A stretch of DNA of 64,000 bases from Stenotrophomonas maltophilia R551-3 (GCF_000020665.1 NC_011071.1:3772501-3836500); one strand, 5' to 3'; shown: positions 1 to 9,205, counted from the stretch's first letter. Numbers and translations: made by a program. Notes: generated by a model not told the origin, from the letters alone.

Positions 1-1
1 C

Positions 2-2008
2 GATGCCTGGCGCTACCGCCTGCTGCGCCCGCTGGGTGCCGATGAGCGCCGCGAGATGCTGGATGCGCGCCAGTATGCCGACCGTACCCTGCAGCCACTG
101 CGCGCGCGCACTGAAGACGTGCTGGCAGACGGTGGCCGCATGGTGCGCCTGCTGGACCCGGCATTGCCGCAGCCGATGCTGTGGCAGAGCCTTGCGCTGC
201 CGGCCGAAGACTGGAACCTGCACCTGCTGCACGATGCCAGTGCCGCCACCGCCGCCGGCCGTGCGGCCGCGCTTACCGGAGGTGCTGCGTGGCTGGCGCT
301 GGGCTTCCTGGTGCTGTTCGTACAGCAGCGCCGGCGCCTGGCCAAGCATCGCCTGCGCAGCCGCCGCGAGCTGGAAACCCTGCTCAAGCAGCATGCACAG
401 GAACTGCGCACCGCACAGGATGGCCTGCTGCAGGCCGCCACAGATGCTGACAGCGGCCTAAGCCGCAGCCTTGAGCACCTGCCGCAGGGCGTGGTGGTGA
501 TCGACCGCGAGTTGCGCCTGGTTGCCTGGAATTCGCGCTACCTGGAGCTGTTCCGTTTCCCGCTGGACCTGGTACGCGTGGGCCGGCCGATCGAAGAGCT
601 GTTCCGTTTCAACGCCCGCCGCGGCCTGCTCGGCCCCGGCCCGGTCGACGAGGCCATCGAGCGCCGCCTGAACCATCTGCGCAGCGGCCGCCCGCACATG
701 CGCGAGAGCGAGAAGGACGACGGCACGGTGCTGGAAATCCGCGGCAATCCGCTGCCCGACGGCGGCTTTGTCACCAGCTACGCCGACATCACCAGCTACA
801 AGAACGCTGCACGCGAACTGCGCTCGCTGGCCGATGCACTGGAACATCGCATTGCCGAACGCACCCATGACCTGGACGAAGCACGCCGCGAGGCCGAACA
901 GGCCAACCGCTACAAGACCCGCTTCGTCGCCTCGGCGGTGCACGACCTGCTGCAGCCCCTCAACGCCGCACGTATGTTCGTCTCGGTGCTGCGCGGCAAG
1001 CTGAGCGACCCGGCGCAACAGCAGACCAGCGACCATATCGATGCCGCGTTGGCGGCACAGGACGCGATCCTCAACAGCCTGCTGGACATCGCGCGGCTGG
1101 AATCGGGCAGCCTGCCGACGCGTGTACAGGCCTTCCGGCTGGGACCGCTGCTGCAGACGCTGGCACGCGAATTCGGCATCGCCGCGCAGTCGCGCGGCCT
1201 GGTGGTCGACTGGGTCGATACTGATGCCGTAGTGGTCAGCGATGAGGCACTGCTGCGCCGCATCCTGCAGAACTTCCTGTCCAATGCGCTGCGCTACAGC
1301 GAGCGCGGCCGCGTGCTGCTGGGCTGCCGTCGCCGCGAAGGGCTGCTGTGGATCGAAGTGCACGACCAGGGCCCTGGCATTCCCGATGCGCTGCAGGGCG
1401 AGATCTTCGAGGAATTCCGCCGCCTGCATGATGGCCAGCAACGCGGTGCCGGCCTCGGCCTGGCGATCGTCGACCGCATCGGCCGCCTGCTCGGCCATCC
1501 GATCCGGTTGCGCTCGCAGCTGGGCCAGGGCAGCGTGTTCGCCGTGGGCGTGCCATTCGGCGAGGCCAGCGCGATTCCAGCCACTGCACCACCACCGGTG
1601 CTGGTGCAGGAGCCTGCTGCGGACAATCCCCTGCGCGGGTGCCGGGTGTGGGTGATCGACGACGACCCGCACGTGTGTGCGGCCAGCCGCGCGTTGCTGG
1701 AGCGCTGGGGCTGCGAGGTGGTGCTGGCCGACGGCCCGCAGGCCGCGCTGCAGCTGGCCACCGCCGAAACAGTGCCGGAGCTGGTGTTGCTGGATGTACG
1801 CATGGGCGACCACCACGGACCGGTGCTGTACGAGACATTGGCGGAGCTGTGGCAGGCCCGGCCACCGGTGGTGCTGGTCACCGCCGAGCGCGATGCGGGA
1901 TTGCGCGAGATGGCCGCCGAGCGTGGCTGGGGAATGATGGCCAAGCCGGTGAAGCCGCCGGCGCTGCGGGCGCTGATGAGTCAGTTGTTGATCCGGCATC
2001 GCGGGTGA
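2..2008 (+). CDS. Hybrid sensor histidine kinase/response regulator, N-terminus cut off by window edge
   Basis: This is an inner-membrane signalling kinase. The reading frame is open from base 2, so the true start and the sensory N-terminus lie outside the window; an internal ATG at 56 is not believed to be the start. After a membrane segment (about bases 270-325) comes a short coiled coil, a PAS_7-type PAS domain, a second coiled coil, a HisKA domain with the phospho-acceptor His (codon 941-943, motif VHDLLQPLN), and a HATPase with N box (NFLSNALRYS), G1 (DQGPGIPD) and G2 (GAGLGLAI). A receiver domain with phospho-Asp (codon 1793-1795, LLDVRMG) and conserved Lys (AKPVKP) ends the protein. 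The HDLLQPLN H-box is typical of NahK/ErcS-like hybrid kinases. The convergent LuxR-type regulator at 2527-3177 is the likely partner. The signal is unknown. Confidence 0.93.
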   Translation, partial: DAWRYRLLRPLGADERREMLDARQYADRTLQPLRARTEDVLADGGRMVRLLDPALPQPMLWQSLALPAEDWNLHLLHDASAATAAGRAAALTGGAAWLALGFLVLFVQQRRRLAKHRLRSRRELETLLKQHAQELRTAQDGLLQAATDADSGLSRSLEHLPQGVVVIDRELRLVAWNSRYLELFRFPLDLVRVGRPIEELFRFNARRGLLGPGPVDEAIERRLNHLRSGRPHMRESEKDDGTVLEIRGNPLPDGGFVTSYADITSYKNAARELRSLADALEHRIAERTHDLDEARREAEQANRYKTRFVASAVHDLLQPLNAARMFVSVLRGKLSDPAQQQTSDHIDAALAAQDAILNSLLDIARLESGSLPTRVQAFRLGPLLQTLAREFGIAAQSRGLVVDWVDTDAVVVSDEALLRRILQNFLSNALRYSERGRVLLGCRRREGLLWIEVHDQGPGIPDALQGEIFEEFRRLHDGQQRGAGLGLAIVDRIGRLLGHPIRLRSQLGQGSVFAVGVPFGEASAIPATAPPPVLVQEPAADNPLRGCRVWVIDDDPHVCAASRALLERWGCEVVLADGPQAALQLATAETVPELVLLDVRMGDHHGPVLYETLAELWQARPPVVLVTAERDAGLREMAAERGWGMMAKPVKPPALRALMSQLLIRHRG

Positions 2009-2525
2009 TTCCAGCCAACGGCGCAGCCCCTCGTGGTTGGTGCCTGGTTGGTCGTGGAAAGCAAAAGTCGTGGGTGGGCCGGTCGGGTTGGGTGCGCGGG
2101 GGACGCCGTGAATCCGTCCCTGGAGGCTTGGCAGCCGCATCCATGCGGCTGACACCCCCGCGAACCCAACCCGACCGCCCTCTGACAGATTTCGGTGGCC
2201 TGCACCCACGAAGAAGAAAAAGAAGATCAAAAGCGGATCGCGCGCTGCGCTTGCTCGTGTAAAGCCGAGCCCAGGCTCGGCTCTACAAAAGGCAGCCTGC
2301 CAGGCTGCCTTTGCTTTTGATCTTCTTTTCTCTTCCGTAGATGGATGCGCACGGAACCTGTCCGTGGCCGGGCAGGTGGGCTGCGCAGGGGCGTGAGCCG
2401 CATGGATGCGGCGACCGAGCTTACATGGACGTACTTGCAGCGGCCCCTGCGCAGTCCACCTGCCCGGCCTCACTCATGAACTGCTCTACGTGTCCACCCA
2501 CGAGGGGCTGCGCCGTTGGCTGGAA
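2009..2525. repeat. Composite nested palindrome A (two inverted three-stem units around a terminator)
   Basis: This gene-free stretch lies between convergent genes. A perfect 28-bp inverted repeat frames it (2009-2036 against 2498-2525, touching both stop codons). Inside are unit A1 (2081-2176) and, in opposite orientation, unit A2 (2366-2469, 27-nt arms with one mismatch). Between them lies a 17-nt inverted repeat ending AAAAGC/GCTTTT (2218-2234 and 2313-2329), a GTAG-type palindrome (2259-2286) and a terminator-like hairpin (2287-2320). Units A1 and A2 share the conserved loops GTCCCT/GTCCAT and ATCCAT with the units at 12913-13274 and 48988-49340. No coding potential is convincing here. 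Confidence 0.85.
2287..2320. terminator. Bidirectional rho-independent terminator
   Basis: An A-tract, a GC-rich stem (GGCAGCCTG / CAGGCTGCC) and a T-rich tail (TTTGCTTTTGAT) form a classical terminator readable on both strands. It sits at the centre of composite palindrome A, between the convergent kinase and response regulator genes. Confidence 0.75.
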
Positions 2526-2526
2526 A

Positions 2527-3177
2527 CTACAACCCGATGCCGGCGTCGCCTTCCGGCTCCAGCGCCTTCACCAGCACTGCGGCCTGTGTGCGGCTGTGGC
2601 ATTCGAGCTTCTTCAGGATCGCGGTGACATGCACCTTCACCGTGTTTTCCGCCAGCCCCAGCGTGTAGGCGATCTGTTTGTTGAGCAGCCCGTCGGCCAG
2701 GCACAGCAGCACGCGGAACTGCTGCGGGGTCAGCTGGGCCAGGCGGCTGGCCAGCAGCGCGTCGGCCTCGGAGCGTTCGGCAGCCATCGCCGGGAACCAC
2801 AGTCCGCCGTCCAGCACCGCCCGCACGGCCTCACCGATGGTCTCGGCCGGGGCCGACTTCGGGATGAAACCAGCCGCGCCGAACTGCTGCGCGCGGCGGA
2901 TCACACGGGGGTGATCGTTGGACGAGAGGATCACCACCGGGATGTCCGGATGCGAGCCGCGCACGTGCAGCAGCGCGGAAAAGCCGTGCGCGCCGGGCAT
3001 GGTCAGGTCGAGTAGCACCAGGTCCACATCCGGATGCGCATCGAGTGCCTCGGCCAACGCATCGGCACTGGCGACCTCACGCACCTGCGCCAGCGGCAGG
3101 CTCTGCCGCAATGACTGCACCACCGCCGAACGCAGCAGCGGGTGGTCATCGGCGATCAGGATGGTGTATTCGCTCAT
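2527..3177 (-). CDS. LuxR/NarL-family response regulator
   Basis: A cytoplasmic DNA-binding response regulator of 216 residues. The receiver domain spans residues 4-120, with acidic pocket D10/D11, phospho-acceptor D57 (LLDLTMPG), a conserved Ser at about 85 and K107 (PKS). A LuxR-type helix-turn-helix follows (about 149-191, LTPQQFRVL ... NKQIAYTLGLAENTVKVHV). The frame is open further upstream, but MSEYTILIADD is the standard beginning of the receiver domain, so I start at 3177. It converges on the hybrid kinase across a 500-bp palindrome. Kinase/LuxR-regulator pairs of this sort (for example ErcS/ErdR-like) often regulate carbon oxidation, but the target here is unknown. A GTAG palindrome lies just upstream. 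Confidence 0.92.
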   Translation of the reverse strand: MSEYTILIADDHPLLRSAVVQSLRQSLPLAQVREVASADALAEALDAHPDVDLVLLDLTMPGAHGFSALLHVRGSHPDIPVVILSSNDHPRVIRRAQQFGAAGFIPKSAPAETIGEAVRAVLDGGLWFPAMAAERSEADALLASRLAQLTPQQFRVLLCLADGLLNKQIAYTLGLAENTVKVHVTAILKKLECHSRTQAAVLVKALEPEGDAGIGL

Positions 3178-3203
3178 GCGGCCATTGTACGGGCGCGACA
3201 CCG

Positions 3204-3226
3204 GTAGCGCCGGGCCATGCCCGGCG
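3204..3226 (+). repeat. SMAG-type GTAG palindrome
   Basis: A single GTAGCGCCGGGCcatGCCCGGCG unit lies in the 76-bp gap between two minus-strand genes, upstream of the response regulator start. GTAG-headed palindromes of this form are the SMAG (REP-like) repeats of Stenotrophomonas maltophilia. Confidence 0.85.
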
Positions 3227-3253
3227 GAATTGCGATGGGCATCGTCCCCTGCA

Positions 3254-4309
3254 TCAGCGCCCTGCCGGCTCCACGCTGCTGCGCCAGGCATCGAGGAACT
3301 GGCGGCGCTTGAGCGCGTCCAGGTACACCAGCAGGCCGGGGCCGAGCTGGATCGGGCGGCGGCTGCGGCCGGGTGCATTCGCGCTGCGTGCATTGCCGGT
3401 CACGATCGGCATCAGCCGCGCCTCGCGCGACAGCACCTGCTGGCCGCGTGGCGACAGCAGGTAATCGAGGAAGCGCCGCGCTTCATCCGGATGCGGGCCG
3501 GTACGCGGAATCACCGCGGTACGCAGCACCACCAACGTGTAATCCTCGGGCTCGACGATGGCCAGCGGTGCGCCGACATCGACACGTGCCTGCGCGTAGG
3601 AGCCGAGCACGTTGTAGACCAGCGACAGCTGTCCGCTGGCCACCTTGTCCAGCAGCACGCCAGTGCGCTCTTCACGCACCACGTCGTTGTCGCCCAACGC
3701 GCCCAGCAACGCACCGGCGATGCTGCCACGCTGCGCGTCCTGGGTCGCCAGCAGGTACCCGACGCTGCTGCGCTCGATGTCATAGGTGCCGACCTTTCCG
3801 CGCAGCGGTGCGCCCTCGGCACGCAGCCGGTCCAGCAGCTGACGCCGGGTGTGCGGCACCTTCGCTGCAGGCAGCGCTCGGGTGTTGTAGACCATGACCA
3901 CCGGCTCGTAGCTGATCCCGAACGCCTCGTTGCGCCACTGCGCCCAGGCCGGCAGCGCAGCGGTCTGCGCCGAACGGTGCGGCAGTGCATGGCCGTCGTT
4001 GACCAGCTTGGTCTGCAGGTCCATGCCGCTGGAGATCAGCAGGTCCGGCGATGCAGGTCCGGTGCGGTCATGCAGGTAACGCGCGTACAGGTCCTGGGTG
4101 ATGATGTCCTCGTACACCACTTCGGTGCCGGGGTGCAGGCGCTGGTAATCGGCGATGACCACCGCGAACACTTCAATGTCGGTGGTGCCATGGATGCGCA
4201 GCTGCGCAGCCGCCTTTCCCTGCGCAGGGAAGCGGCGCACGTCGCCCGGCGCGGCCAGTACCGGCACGGCCAGCAGCAGGGCAACAGCGGCGGCGAACAG
4301 GCGGATCAT
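3254..4309 (-). CDS. Periplasmic ABC-type substrate-binding protein, no permease nearby
   Basis: A predicted periplasmic solute-binding protein of 351 residues. It has a cleavable signal peptide (MIRLFAAAVALLLAVPVLAA) and an Fe3+/phosphoglycerate-type type-2 periplasmic fold, with VIADYQRLHPGTEVVYED near the start and the typical DEARRFLDYLLSPRGQQVL segment near the end. Its ATG overlaps the stop of tctE (ATGA, 4306-4309), so it is the last gene of a tctD-tctE-SBP operon. No ABC permease or ATPase is encoded nearby. I infer that it works as a ligand-presenting partner of the TctE sensor rather than, or as well as, in import. The ligand is unproven; a tricarboxylate is suggested by the citrate-type genes across the divergent promoter. 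Confidence 0.85.
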   Translation of the reverse strand: MIRLFAAAVALLLAVPVLAAPGDVRRFPAQGKAAAQLRIHGTTDIEVFAVVIADYQRLHPGTEVVYEDIITQDLYARYLHDRTGPASPDLLISSGMDLQTKLVNDGHALPHRSAQTAALPAWAQWRNEAFGISYEPVVMVYNTRALPAAKVPHTRRQLLDRLRAEGAPLRGKVGTYDIERSSVGYLLATQDAQRGSIAGALLGALGDNDVVREERTGVLLDKVASGQLSLVYNVLGSYAQARVDVGAPLAIVEPEDYTLVVLRTAVIPRTGPHPDEARRFLDYLLSPRGQQVLSREARLMPIVTGNARSANAPGRSRRPIQLGPGLLVYLDALKRRQFLDAWRSSVEPAGR

Positions 4310-5697
4310 GAACTGCTCCGGGGCAGGCGGATGGTAGCGATCAAGCCGCCCTGCGGGCGGTTGCTGAGGTCGATGCGGCCGCCGTGGCTGTCGACCACGC
4401 GCTTGACGATGGCGAGGCCGAGGCCAGCACCGCCGGACGGCGCACCTTCGCCACGGGCAAAACGTTCAAAGACGCGCTCTGCGTCTGCTGCGGCAATGCC
4501 GGTGCCGTGGTCGGCAATGGTCAGCACTGCCTGCCCGCCTTCCACCGTCAGTGCGATCTGCAAGGGGCCATCACCACCGTACTTCAGGGCGTTGTCGACC
4601 AGGTTCTTGATCGCCTCGCGCAGCAGCAGTGCATCGCCATGCACCTGCACCGGCTCGGCGGTCATCGCCAGCTGCACGCGCGGCGCCGGGCCGGCTTGCG
4701 GCAGCGCTTCATGCAGGGCCTGGTGCACGGTCTCGGCCAGGTCCACCGTGGCGAAGCGCTGCAGGTGCGAACGATGGATCACGCTGGCGTCGCTGAGTAG
4801 CTGGTTGAGCAGCCGGCTCATGTGGGTGGCATTGCGCTCGATCGCCTGCAGGCTGCGACGCATGTCTTCCGGGTCGTCATCGTCCAGCGCCAGCTGCGCC
4901 TGCGCGCGCAGTGCGGCCAGCGGCGTGCGCATCTGGTGCGCGGCCTCGGCCATGAACGCACGCAGTGTCTCGTTGCTGCTGGACAGGCGCTCCATGAAGC
5001 GGTTCAAGGCGGCCACCATCTGGTCCATCTCACGCGGCACGCGCGCATCCAGCGGTTTCAGGTCGGACGGCTCGCGGCGCGACAGCTCGCGTTCCACCCG
5101 CACCAGCGGCCGGAACGCGCGGTGCACGCCAAACGCCACCAGCGCCAGCAGCAGCCCCGACAGCACGCCGATGGCCAGCAATGCGCGATTGACCAGGTCC
5201 TGCGCCACGGCTTCGCGGGCGCGCCGGGTCTGGCCGACCTGGACCTGCACCTCGCCCTGCGCCGAGGCGGCCGCGAAACTGCGGCCGACCACCACGAACC
5301 GCACAGTCTCGCCGCTGTAGGCGGCATCGAACAACTGCGGTTGCGTGCCGGGCCGGCGCGGCGGCGCCGGCAGGTCGCCGTAGCCGGTGATCAGGTTGCC
5401 GCGGCTGTCGGCGACCCGATAGAACACGCGGTCCTCCGGCGCCATCGCCAGCAGGTCCAGCGCCGCATAAGGCAGGTCGACCTGCCATTGGCCATCAACC
5501 AGCGCCACCGAGTCGGCGATGGACAGCGCCGAGGACAGCAGCAGGTGGTCGTAGGAACGATTGGCGGCGCGTTGGCCATAGTCACGCGCGGCGAACAGCA
5601 GGGCCACCGCGAACACCGCCAGCAATGCACCGAGATACAGCAGCAACGTGCGCCGCAGCGAGCCTGGTGCGGCGTTCGCGGCGCGCGCGTCAGCCAT
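4306..5697 (-). CDS. tctE: Two-component sensor histidine kinase, TctE-like
   Basis: An inner-membrane sensor kinase of 463 residues in the TctE/QseC family. Two membrane segments (about 18-37 and 171-191) enclose a periplasmic sensory domain of about 130 residues. A HAMP-like linker, HisKA with H254 (EAAHQMRTPLAAL), N box (NLVDNALKYG), G1 (DHGTGI) and G2 (GAGLGLAIVKR) follow. The chosen start (MADARAAN) overlaps the end of tctD by 8 bp, and the stop overlaps the next gene by 4 bp, so the three genes are translationally coupled. TctE kinases respond to tricarboxylates in other proteobacteria; that role is inferred here from family and neighbours. Confidence 0.9.
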   Translation of the reverse strand: MADARAANAAPGSLRRTLLLYLGALLAVFAVALLFAARDYGQRAANRSYDHLLLSSALSIADSVALVDGQWQVDLPYAALDLLAMAPEDRVFYRVADSRGNLITGYGDLPAPPRRPGTQPQLFDAAYSGETVRFVVVGRSFAAASAQGEVQVQVGQTRRAREAVAQDLVNRALLAIGVLSGLLLALVAFGVHRAFRPLVRVERELSRREPSDLKPLDARVPREMDQMVAALNRFMERLSSSNETLRAFMAEAAHQMRTPLAALRAQAQLALDDDDPEDMRRSLQAIERNATHMSRLLNQLLSDASVIHRSHLQRFATVDLAETVHQALHEALPQAGPAPRVQLAMTAEPVQVHGDALLLREAIKNLVDNALKYGGDGPLQIALTVEGGQAVLTIADHGTGIAAADAERVFERFARGEGAPSGGAGLGLAIVKRVVDSHGGRIDLSNRPQGGLIATIRLPRSSS

Positions 5698-6385
5698 CGG
5701 CGTCGGCGTCGGTGCTGCCGTCACTGGCTTCCAGCAGGTAGCCGACACCGCGCACCGTAGTGATGCGCAACGGCGCAGCAGCCAGTTTTTTTCTCAGGCG
5801 ACCGATGTACAGCTCGATCGCATTCGGGCCGGCCTCGTCATCGAAGCCGAACAGGCCATTGCCGATTTCGTCCTTGCCAACCACCTGGCCGAGGCGGCCG
5901 ACCAGAATCTCCAGCAACCGGTACTCGCGGTTGGGCAGTTCGATCGGTTCGCCATCGAGGCTGACGCGGTGCGCGGCATTGTCGAACTGGAACCCGCCGA
6001 TCTGCACCACCTCACTGGCCTGGCCACGCGCGCGCCGCAGCAGCACGCGGCAACGCGCTTCAAACTCGCGAAAATCGAATGGCTTGCCCAGGTAATCGTC
6101 GGCACCGACATCCAGCGCCTGCACCCGATCTTCGATGCCATCGCGCGCGGTCAGCATCAGCACCGGCGTGCTGTCGCCGCGCTCGCGCATGCCGGAAAGC
6201 ACGCGCAGGCCATCCAGCTTGGGCAGCCCGATATCCAGCACCACCAGGTCGAAGCTCTGGTAGCGCAGCACGCTGGCAGCGGCCAGGCCATCGGCCTGCC
6301 AGTCCACGGCGTGCCCACTGCGGCGCATGCGGCGGATGATGGCATCGGCCAGATCCGGATTGTCTTCGACCAGCAGCAGGCGCAT
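5690..6385 (-). CDS. tctD: OmpR-family response regulator, TctD-like
   Basis: A cytoplasmic transcription factor of 231 residues. The receiver domain has D51 (LVVLDIGLPKLDG) and K101 (LGKPFDF), followed by a winged-helix DNA-binding domain near the C-terminus (EIGNGLFG ... IGRLRKKL ... TVRGVGYLL). The start MRLLLVEDNPD at 6385 is chosen because it is the canonical receiver start; the open frame extends upstream without homology. It is the first gene of the tctD-tctE-SBP operon and divergent from the porin and CitMHS genes, which are its probable targets. Confidence 0.92.
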   Translation of the reverse strand: MRLLLVEDNPDLADAIIRRMRRSGHAVDWQADGLAAASVLRYQSFDLVVLDIGLPKLDGLRVLSGMRERGDSTPVLMLTARDGIEDRVQALDVGADDYLGKPFDFREFEARCRVLLRRARGQASEVVQIGGFQFDNAAHRVSLDGEPIELPNREYRLLEILVGRLGQVVGKDEIGNGLFGFDDEAGPNAIELYIGRLRKKLAAAPLRITTVRGVGYLLEASDGSTDADADG

Positions 6386-6438
6386 GGGCACGGGGGTGGG
6401 AGGGGAAACGAATGCTACCGCATGACGCCGGGGCCGCC

Positions 6439-6501
6439 CGCCGGTCATGGACCGGCGCTACCGGGATACACCGCATGGGTAGCGCCGGGCCGTGCCCGGC
6501 G
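6439..6501. repeat. Inverted SMAG dimer in the tctD/porin divergent promoter region
   Basis: Two GTAG palindromes in opposite orientation (6439-6461 on minus, 6479-6501 on plus) face each other. They form a larger hairpin in the 240-bp region between tctD and the porin gene, that is, where the promoters of both operons should lie. Confidence 0.85.
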
Positions 6502-6625
6502 GTCTTTTACGCTGCACCGCACAATCCGTTGACAGGACGATGACAGCTTGCCCGACCCAGACTGCGGCCGCGCACCGTCCGGTGCCCACGATTGCCGCGC
6601 GCCTGGCGTGCACCTGGGAGGGTTT

Positions 6626-7801
6626 GTGGAATTCACGTTTGCCTGGCGGCGTCCTGCCGCCATGATGGCTTTGGCTGCCCTGTCGGCGCCGGCCTTTGCC
6701 GCCGAAGACGACCGTCCGGTCACCGCCAGCCTGGGCGGCCGTCTGCACCTGGACTTCGCCACCTTCGACAACGACAACCGCGGCACGCCGAACAAGGACG
6801 ATACCGAGATCCGCCGCGCCTGGCTGGACGTGTCCGGCAAGTTCTTCGTGGTCGACTACAAGCTGGAAGCCGACTTCTCCGGCGATCGCGTCGAGGCCAA
6901 GGACGTGTACCTGGCACGCAGCTTCGGCAAGGCCGGCAAGCTGACCGTCGGCCAGTTCAAGCAGTATTTCTCGCTGGATGACCGCACCAGCTCCAACTAC
7001 GGCAGCTTCCTGGAGCGCGGCAACGCCGGCACCACGCTGGCGCCGCTGTACCGCCTGGGTGCGTCGTGGCAGGCCAATCCGGGTGACTTCACCTGGGCGG
7101 CCAGCATCTACAGCCTGGAAAGCATCGATGCCTGGCAGGTGAAGGGCCGCGCCGCCGGTGGCCGCGTCACCTGGGCCCCCTCGCCCAGCGAGGGCGACGT
7201 GCTGCACCTGGGCCTGTCGCTGGCCCGCGAGGCCTACGACAACCCCGGCGCCAACGGCACCCCGGGCCTGAGCATCCGCCCGCGTCCGGCCGGCCATCTC
7301 TCTGATGAAAGCCGCCTGACCCTGGTCAACTTCTCCGCGGGCCGCGATACCGACGTCAACAAGTGGTCGCTGGAATACGCGCAGGTGCGCGGCCCGCTGT
7401 CATGGCAGGGCGAATTCAGTGGCGCCACCTTCGATGACGGTGCCCAGCGCGGTGACGTGATGGCCGCCTACGGCATGCTCAGCTGGTTCGTCACCGGCGA
7501 GAGCCGCGCCTACGACCGCAAGACCGGCCGCTTCGCGCGGGTGAAGGATATCCGCCACAAGGCCGGTGCCTTCGAAGTGGCATTGCGCTACGACCAGATG
7601 TGGGGCGCGCAGCACCTCGACGGTGCGCCGGACCTGCGCCGCGGCAGCACCGAAGCCTGGACGCTGGGTGGCAACTGGTACCTGCGCGACAACCTGCGCT
7701 TCATGCTCAACGTGATCGAAAGCCGCAACCGCGACCGCCTGGCCGGGGTCACGGTGGACCGCACGCGTGCGGTCACCGGCCGCCTGCAGTACGACTTCTA
7801 A
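6626..7801 (+). CDS. Phosphate-selective porin O/P family outer-membrane protein
   Basis: A predicted outer-membrane beta-barrel channel of 391 residues. I place the start at a GTG (6626) because a strong GGGAGG ribosome-binding site (6616-6621) precedes it and it yields a compact signal peptide ending SAPAFA before AEDDRP; an in-frame ATG at 6548 lacks both. The barrel pattern (LGGRLHLDFATFDND, KLEADFSG, YDQMWGAQHLDG) and the terminal aromatic residue (LQYDF) fit the OprO/OprP family. It is the first gene of a plus-strand unit with the CitMHS transporter and an SDR enzyme, divergent from tctDE, so uptake of an organic anion is likely; phosphate is possible from the family name alone. Confidence 0.88.
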   Translation: MEFTFAWRRPAAMMALAALSAPAFAAEDDRPVTASLGGRLHLDFATFDNDNRGTPNKDDTEIRRAWLDVSGKFFVVDYKLEADFSGDRVEAKDVYLARSFGKAGKLTVGQFKQYFSLDDRTSSNYGSFLERGNAGTTLAPLYRLGASWQANPGDFTWAASIYSLESIDAWQVKGRAAGGRVTWAPSPSEGDVLHLGLSLAREAYDNPGANGTPGLSIRPRPAGHLSDESRLTLVNFSAGRDTDVNKWSLEYAQVRGPLSWQGEFSGATFDDGAQRGDVMAAYGMLSWFVTGESRAYDRKTGRFARVKDIRHKAGAFEVALRYDQMWGAQHLDGAPDLRRGSTEAWTLGGNWYLRDNLRFMLNVIESRNRDRLAGVTVDRTRAVTGRLQYDF

Positions 7802-7873
7802 GCCCGACATTCCGGGCATGCCGCCCGGGCCTCTTCCACTCCCCCACGTCCTGTTTTCGCAAGGAGTCCGCAG

Positions 7874-9205
7874 ATGATGCTGAGCATCCTCGGCTTTGGC
7901 ATGGTCATTACGTTCATGTACTTGATCATGAGCAAACGCCTGTCGCCGCTCGTCGCCCTGATCACCATCCCCATCCTGTTCGCGCTGATCGGCGGCTTCG
8001 GCGCCGGCCTCGACGAGATGATGCTGGAGGGCATCAAGAAGATCGCGCCGACCGGCGTGATGCTGATGTTCGCCATCCTCTACTTCGGCGTGATGATCGA
8101 TGCGGGCCTGTTCGATCCGCTGGTGCGGATCATCCTGCGCTTCGTGAAGGGCGATCCGATGAAGATCGTGCTCGGCACCGCGGTGCTGGCGATGCTGATC
8201 TCGCTCGATGGTGATGGCTCGACCACCTACATGATCACCGTCTCGGCGATGCTGCCGCTGTACCAGCGGCTGGGCATGAACGCGCTGAACATGACCTGCG
8301 TGACCATCCTTGCCGGCGGCGTGATGAACCTGACGCCGTGGGGCGGCCCGACCGCCCGCGCGGCCACCGCGCTGCACGTGGACCCGGCCGATGTGTTCGT
8401 GCCGCTGATCCCGTCGATGGTGATCGCCTGCGCCGGCGTGCTGCTGCTGGCCTGGTACCTGGGCCTGAAGGAACGCCGCCGGCTGGGTGTGGTGACCCTG
8501 CCCAAGGGTGGCAGCTGGATGGACAACAGCGTGTCCGACGACAGCAATGCGCTGCCGACGGTGGAAGACGCCGAGGACATCAAGCGTCCGAAGCTGCTGT
8601 GGGTGAACCTGGCCCTGACCGTGGCGCTGATGACCGCGCTGATCATCGGCATCCTGCCGATGCCGGTACTGTTCATGGTCGGCTTCGCCATCGCCCTGGT
8701 GATCAACTACCCGAACCTGGCCGAGCAGCGTCGCCGCGTGGTCAACCACGCCGGCAACGTGCTGTCGGTGGTATCGCTGATCTTCGCCGCAGGCATCTTC
8801 ACCGGCATCCTCAACAACACCGGCATGGTCGAGGCAATGTCGCACAGCTTCCTGGCGGTGATCCCGGAATCGTGGGGCCCGTACCTGGCGGTGATCACGG
8901 CGGTGGCGTCGATGCCGTTCACCTTCTTCATGTCCAACGACGCGTTCTACTTCGGCGTGCTGCCGATCCTGTCCGAGGCCGCCAGCAACTACGGCATCAC
9001 CCCGGTGGAAATGGCGCGCGCCTCGCTGGCCGGCCAGCCGGTGCACCTGCTCAGCCCGCTGGTGCCGTCCACCTACCTGCTGGTAGGCCTGGCCAAAGTC
9101 GAATTCGCCGACCACCAGAAGTTCACCCTGAAGTGGGCCATCGCCATCTCGATGCTGCTGATGGTCGGCAGCCTGCTGTTCGGCCTGTACCCGCTCGCTG
9201 CCTGA
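7874..9205 (+). CDS. CitMHS-family citrate/organic-acid transporter
   Basis: An inner-membrane secondary transporter of 443 residues with about 12 hydrophobic segments. It resembles the CitM/CitH citrate-metal proton symporters of Bacillus: an N-terminal MVITFMYLIMSKRLSP segment, a first repeat with SLDGDGSTTYMI, NLTPWGGPTARAA, and a C-terminal half with FFMSNDAFYFGVLPI and GQPVHLLSPLVPSTYLL. An AAGGAG site lies 7 nt before the ATG. It lies 72 bp behind the porin and 24 bp ahead of the SDR gene, in a locus headed by divergent tctDE. Transport of citrate, probably as a metal complex, is the family role; the exact substrate is inferred. Confidence 0.9.
   Translation: MMLSILGFGMVITFMYLIMSKRLSPLVALITIPILFALIGGFGAGLDEMMLEGIKKIAPTGVMLMFAILYFGVMIDAGLFDPLVRIILRFVKGDPMKIVLGTAVLAMLISLDGDGSTTYMITVSAMLPLYQRLGMNALNMTCVTILAGGVMNLTPWGGPTARAATALHVDPADVFVPLIPSMVIACAGVLLLAWYLGLKERRRLGVVTLPKGGSWMDNSVSDDSNALPTVEDAEDIKRPKLLWVNLALTVALMTALIIGILPMPVLFMVGFAIALVINYPNLAEQRRRVVNHAGNVLSVVSLIFAAGIFTGILNNTGMVEAMSHSFLAVIPESWGPYLAVITAVASMPFTFFMSNDAFYFGVLPILSEAASNYGITPVEMARASLAGQPVHLLSPLVPSTYLLVGLAKVEFADHQKFTLKWAIAISMLLMVGSLLFGLYPLAA

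Noticed and set aside
458..2473. 671-residue open frame antisense to the hybrid kinase
   Set aside because: High-GC artefact. It reads through the antisense of a well-supported kinase and a palindromic repeat, has Gln/His/Ala-rich low-complexity composition, and no recognisable domain.
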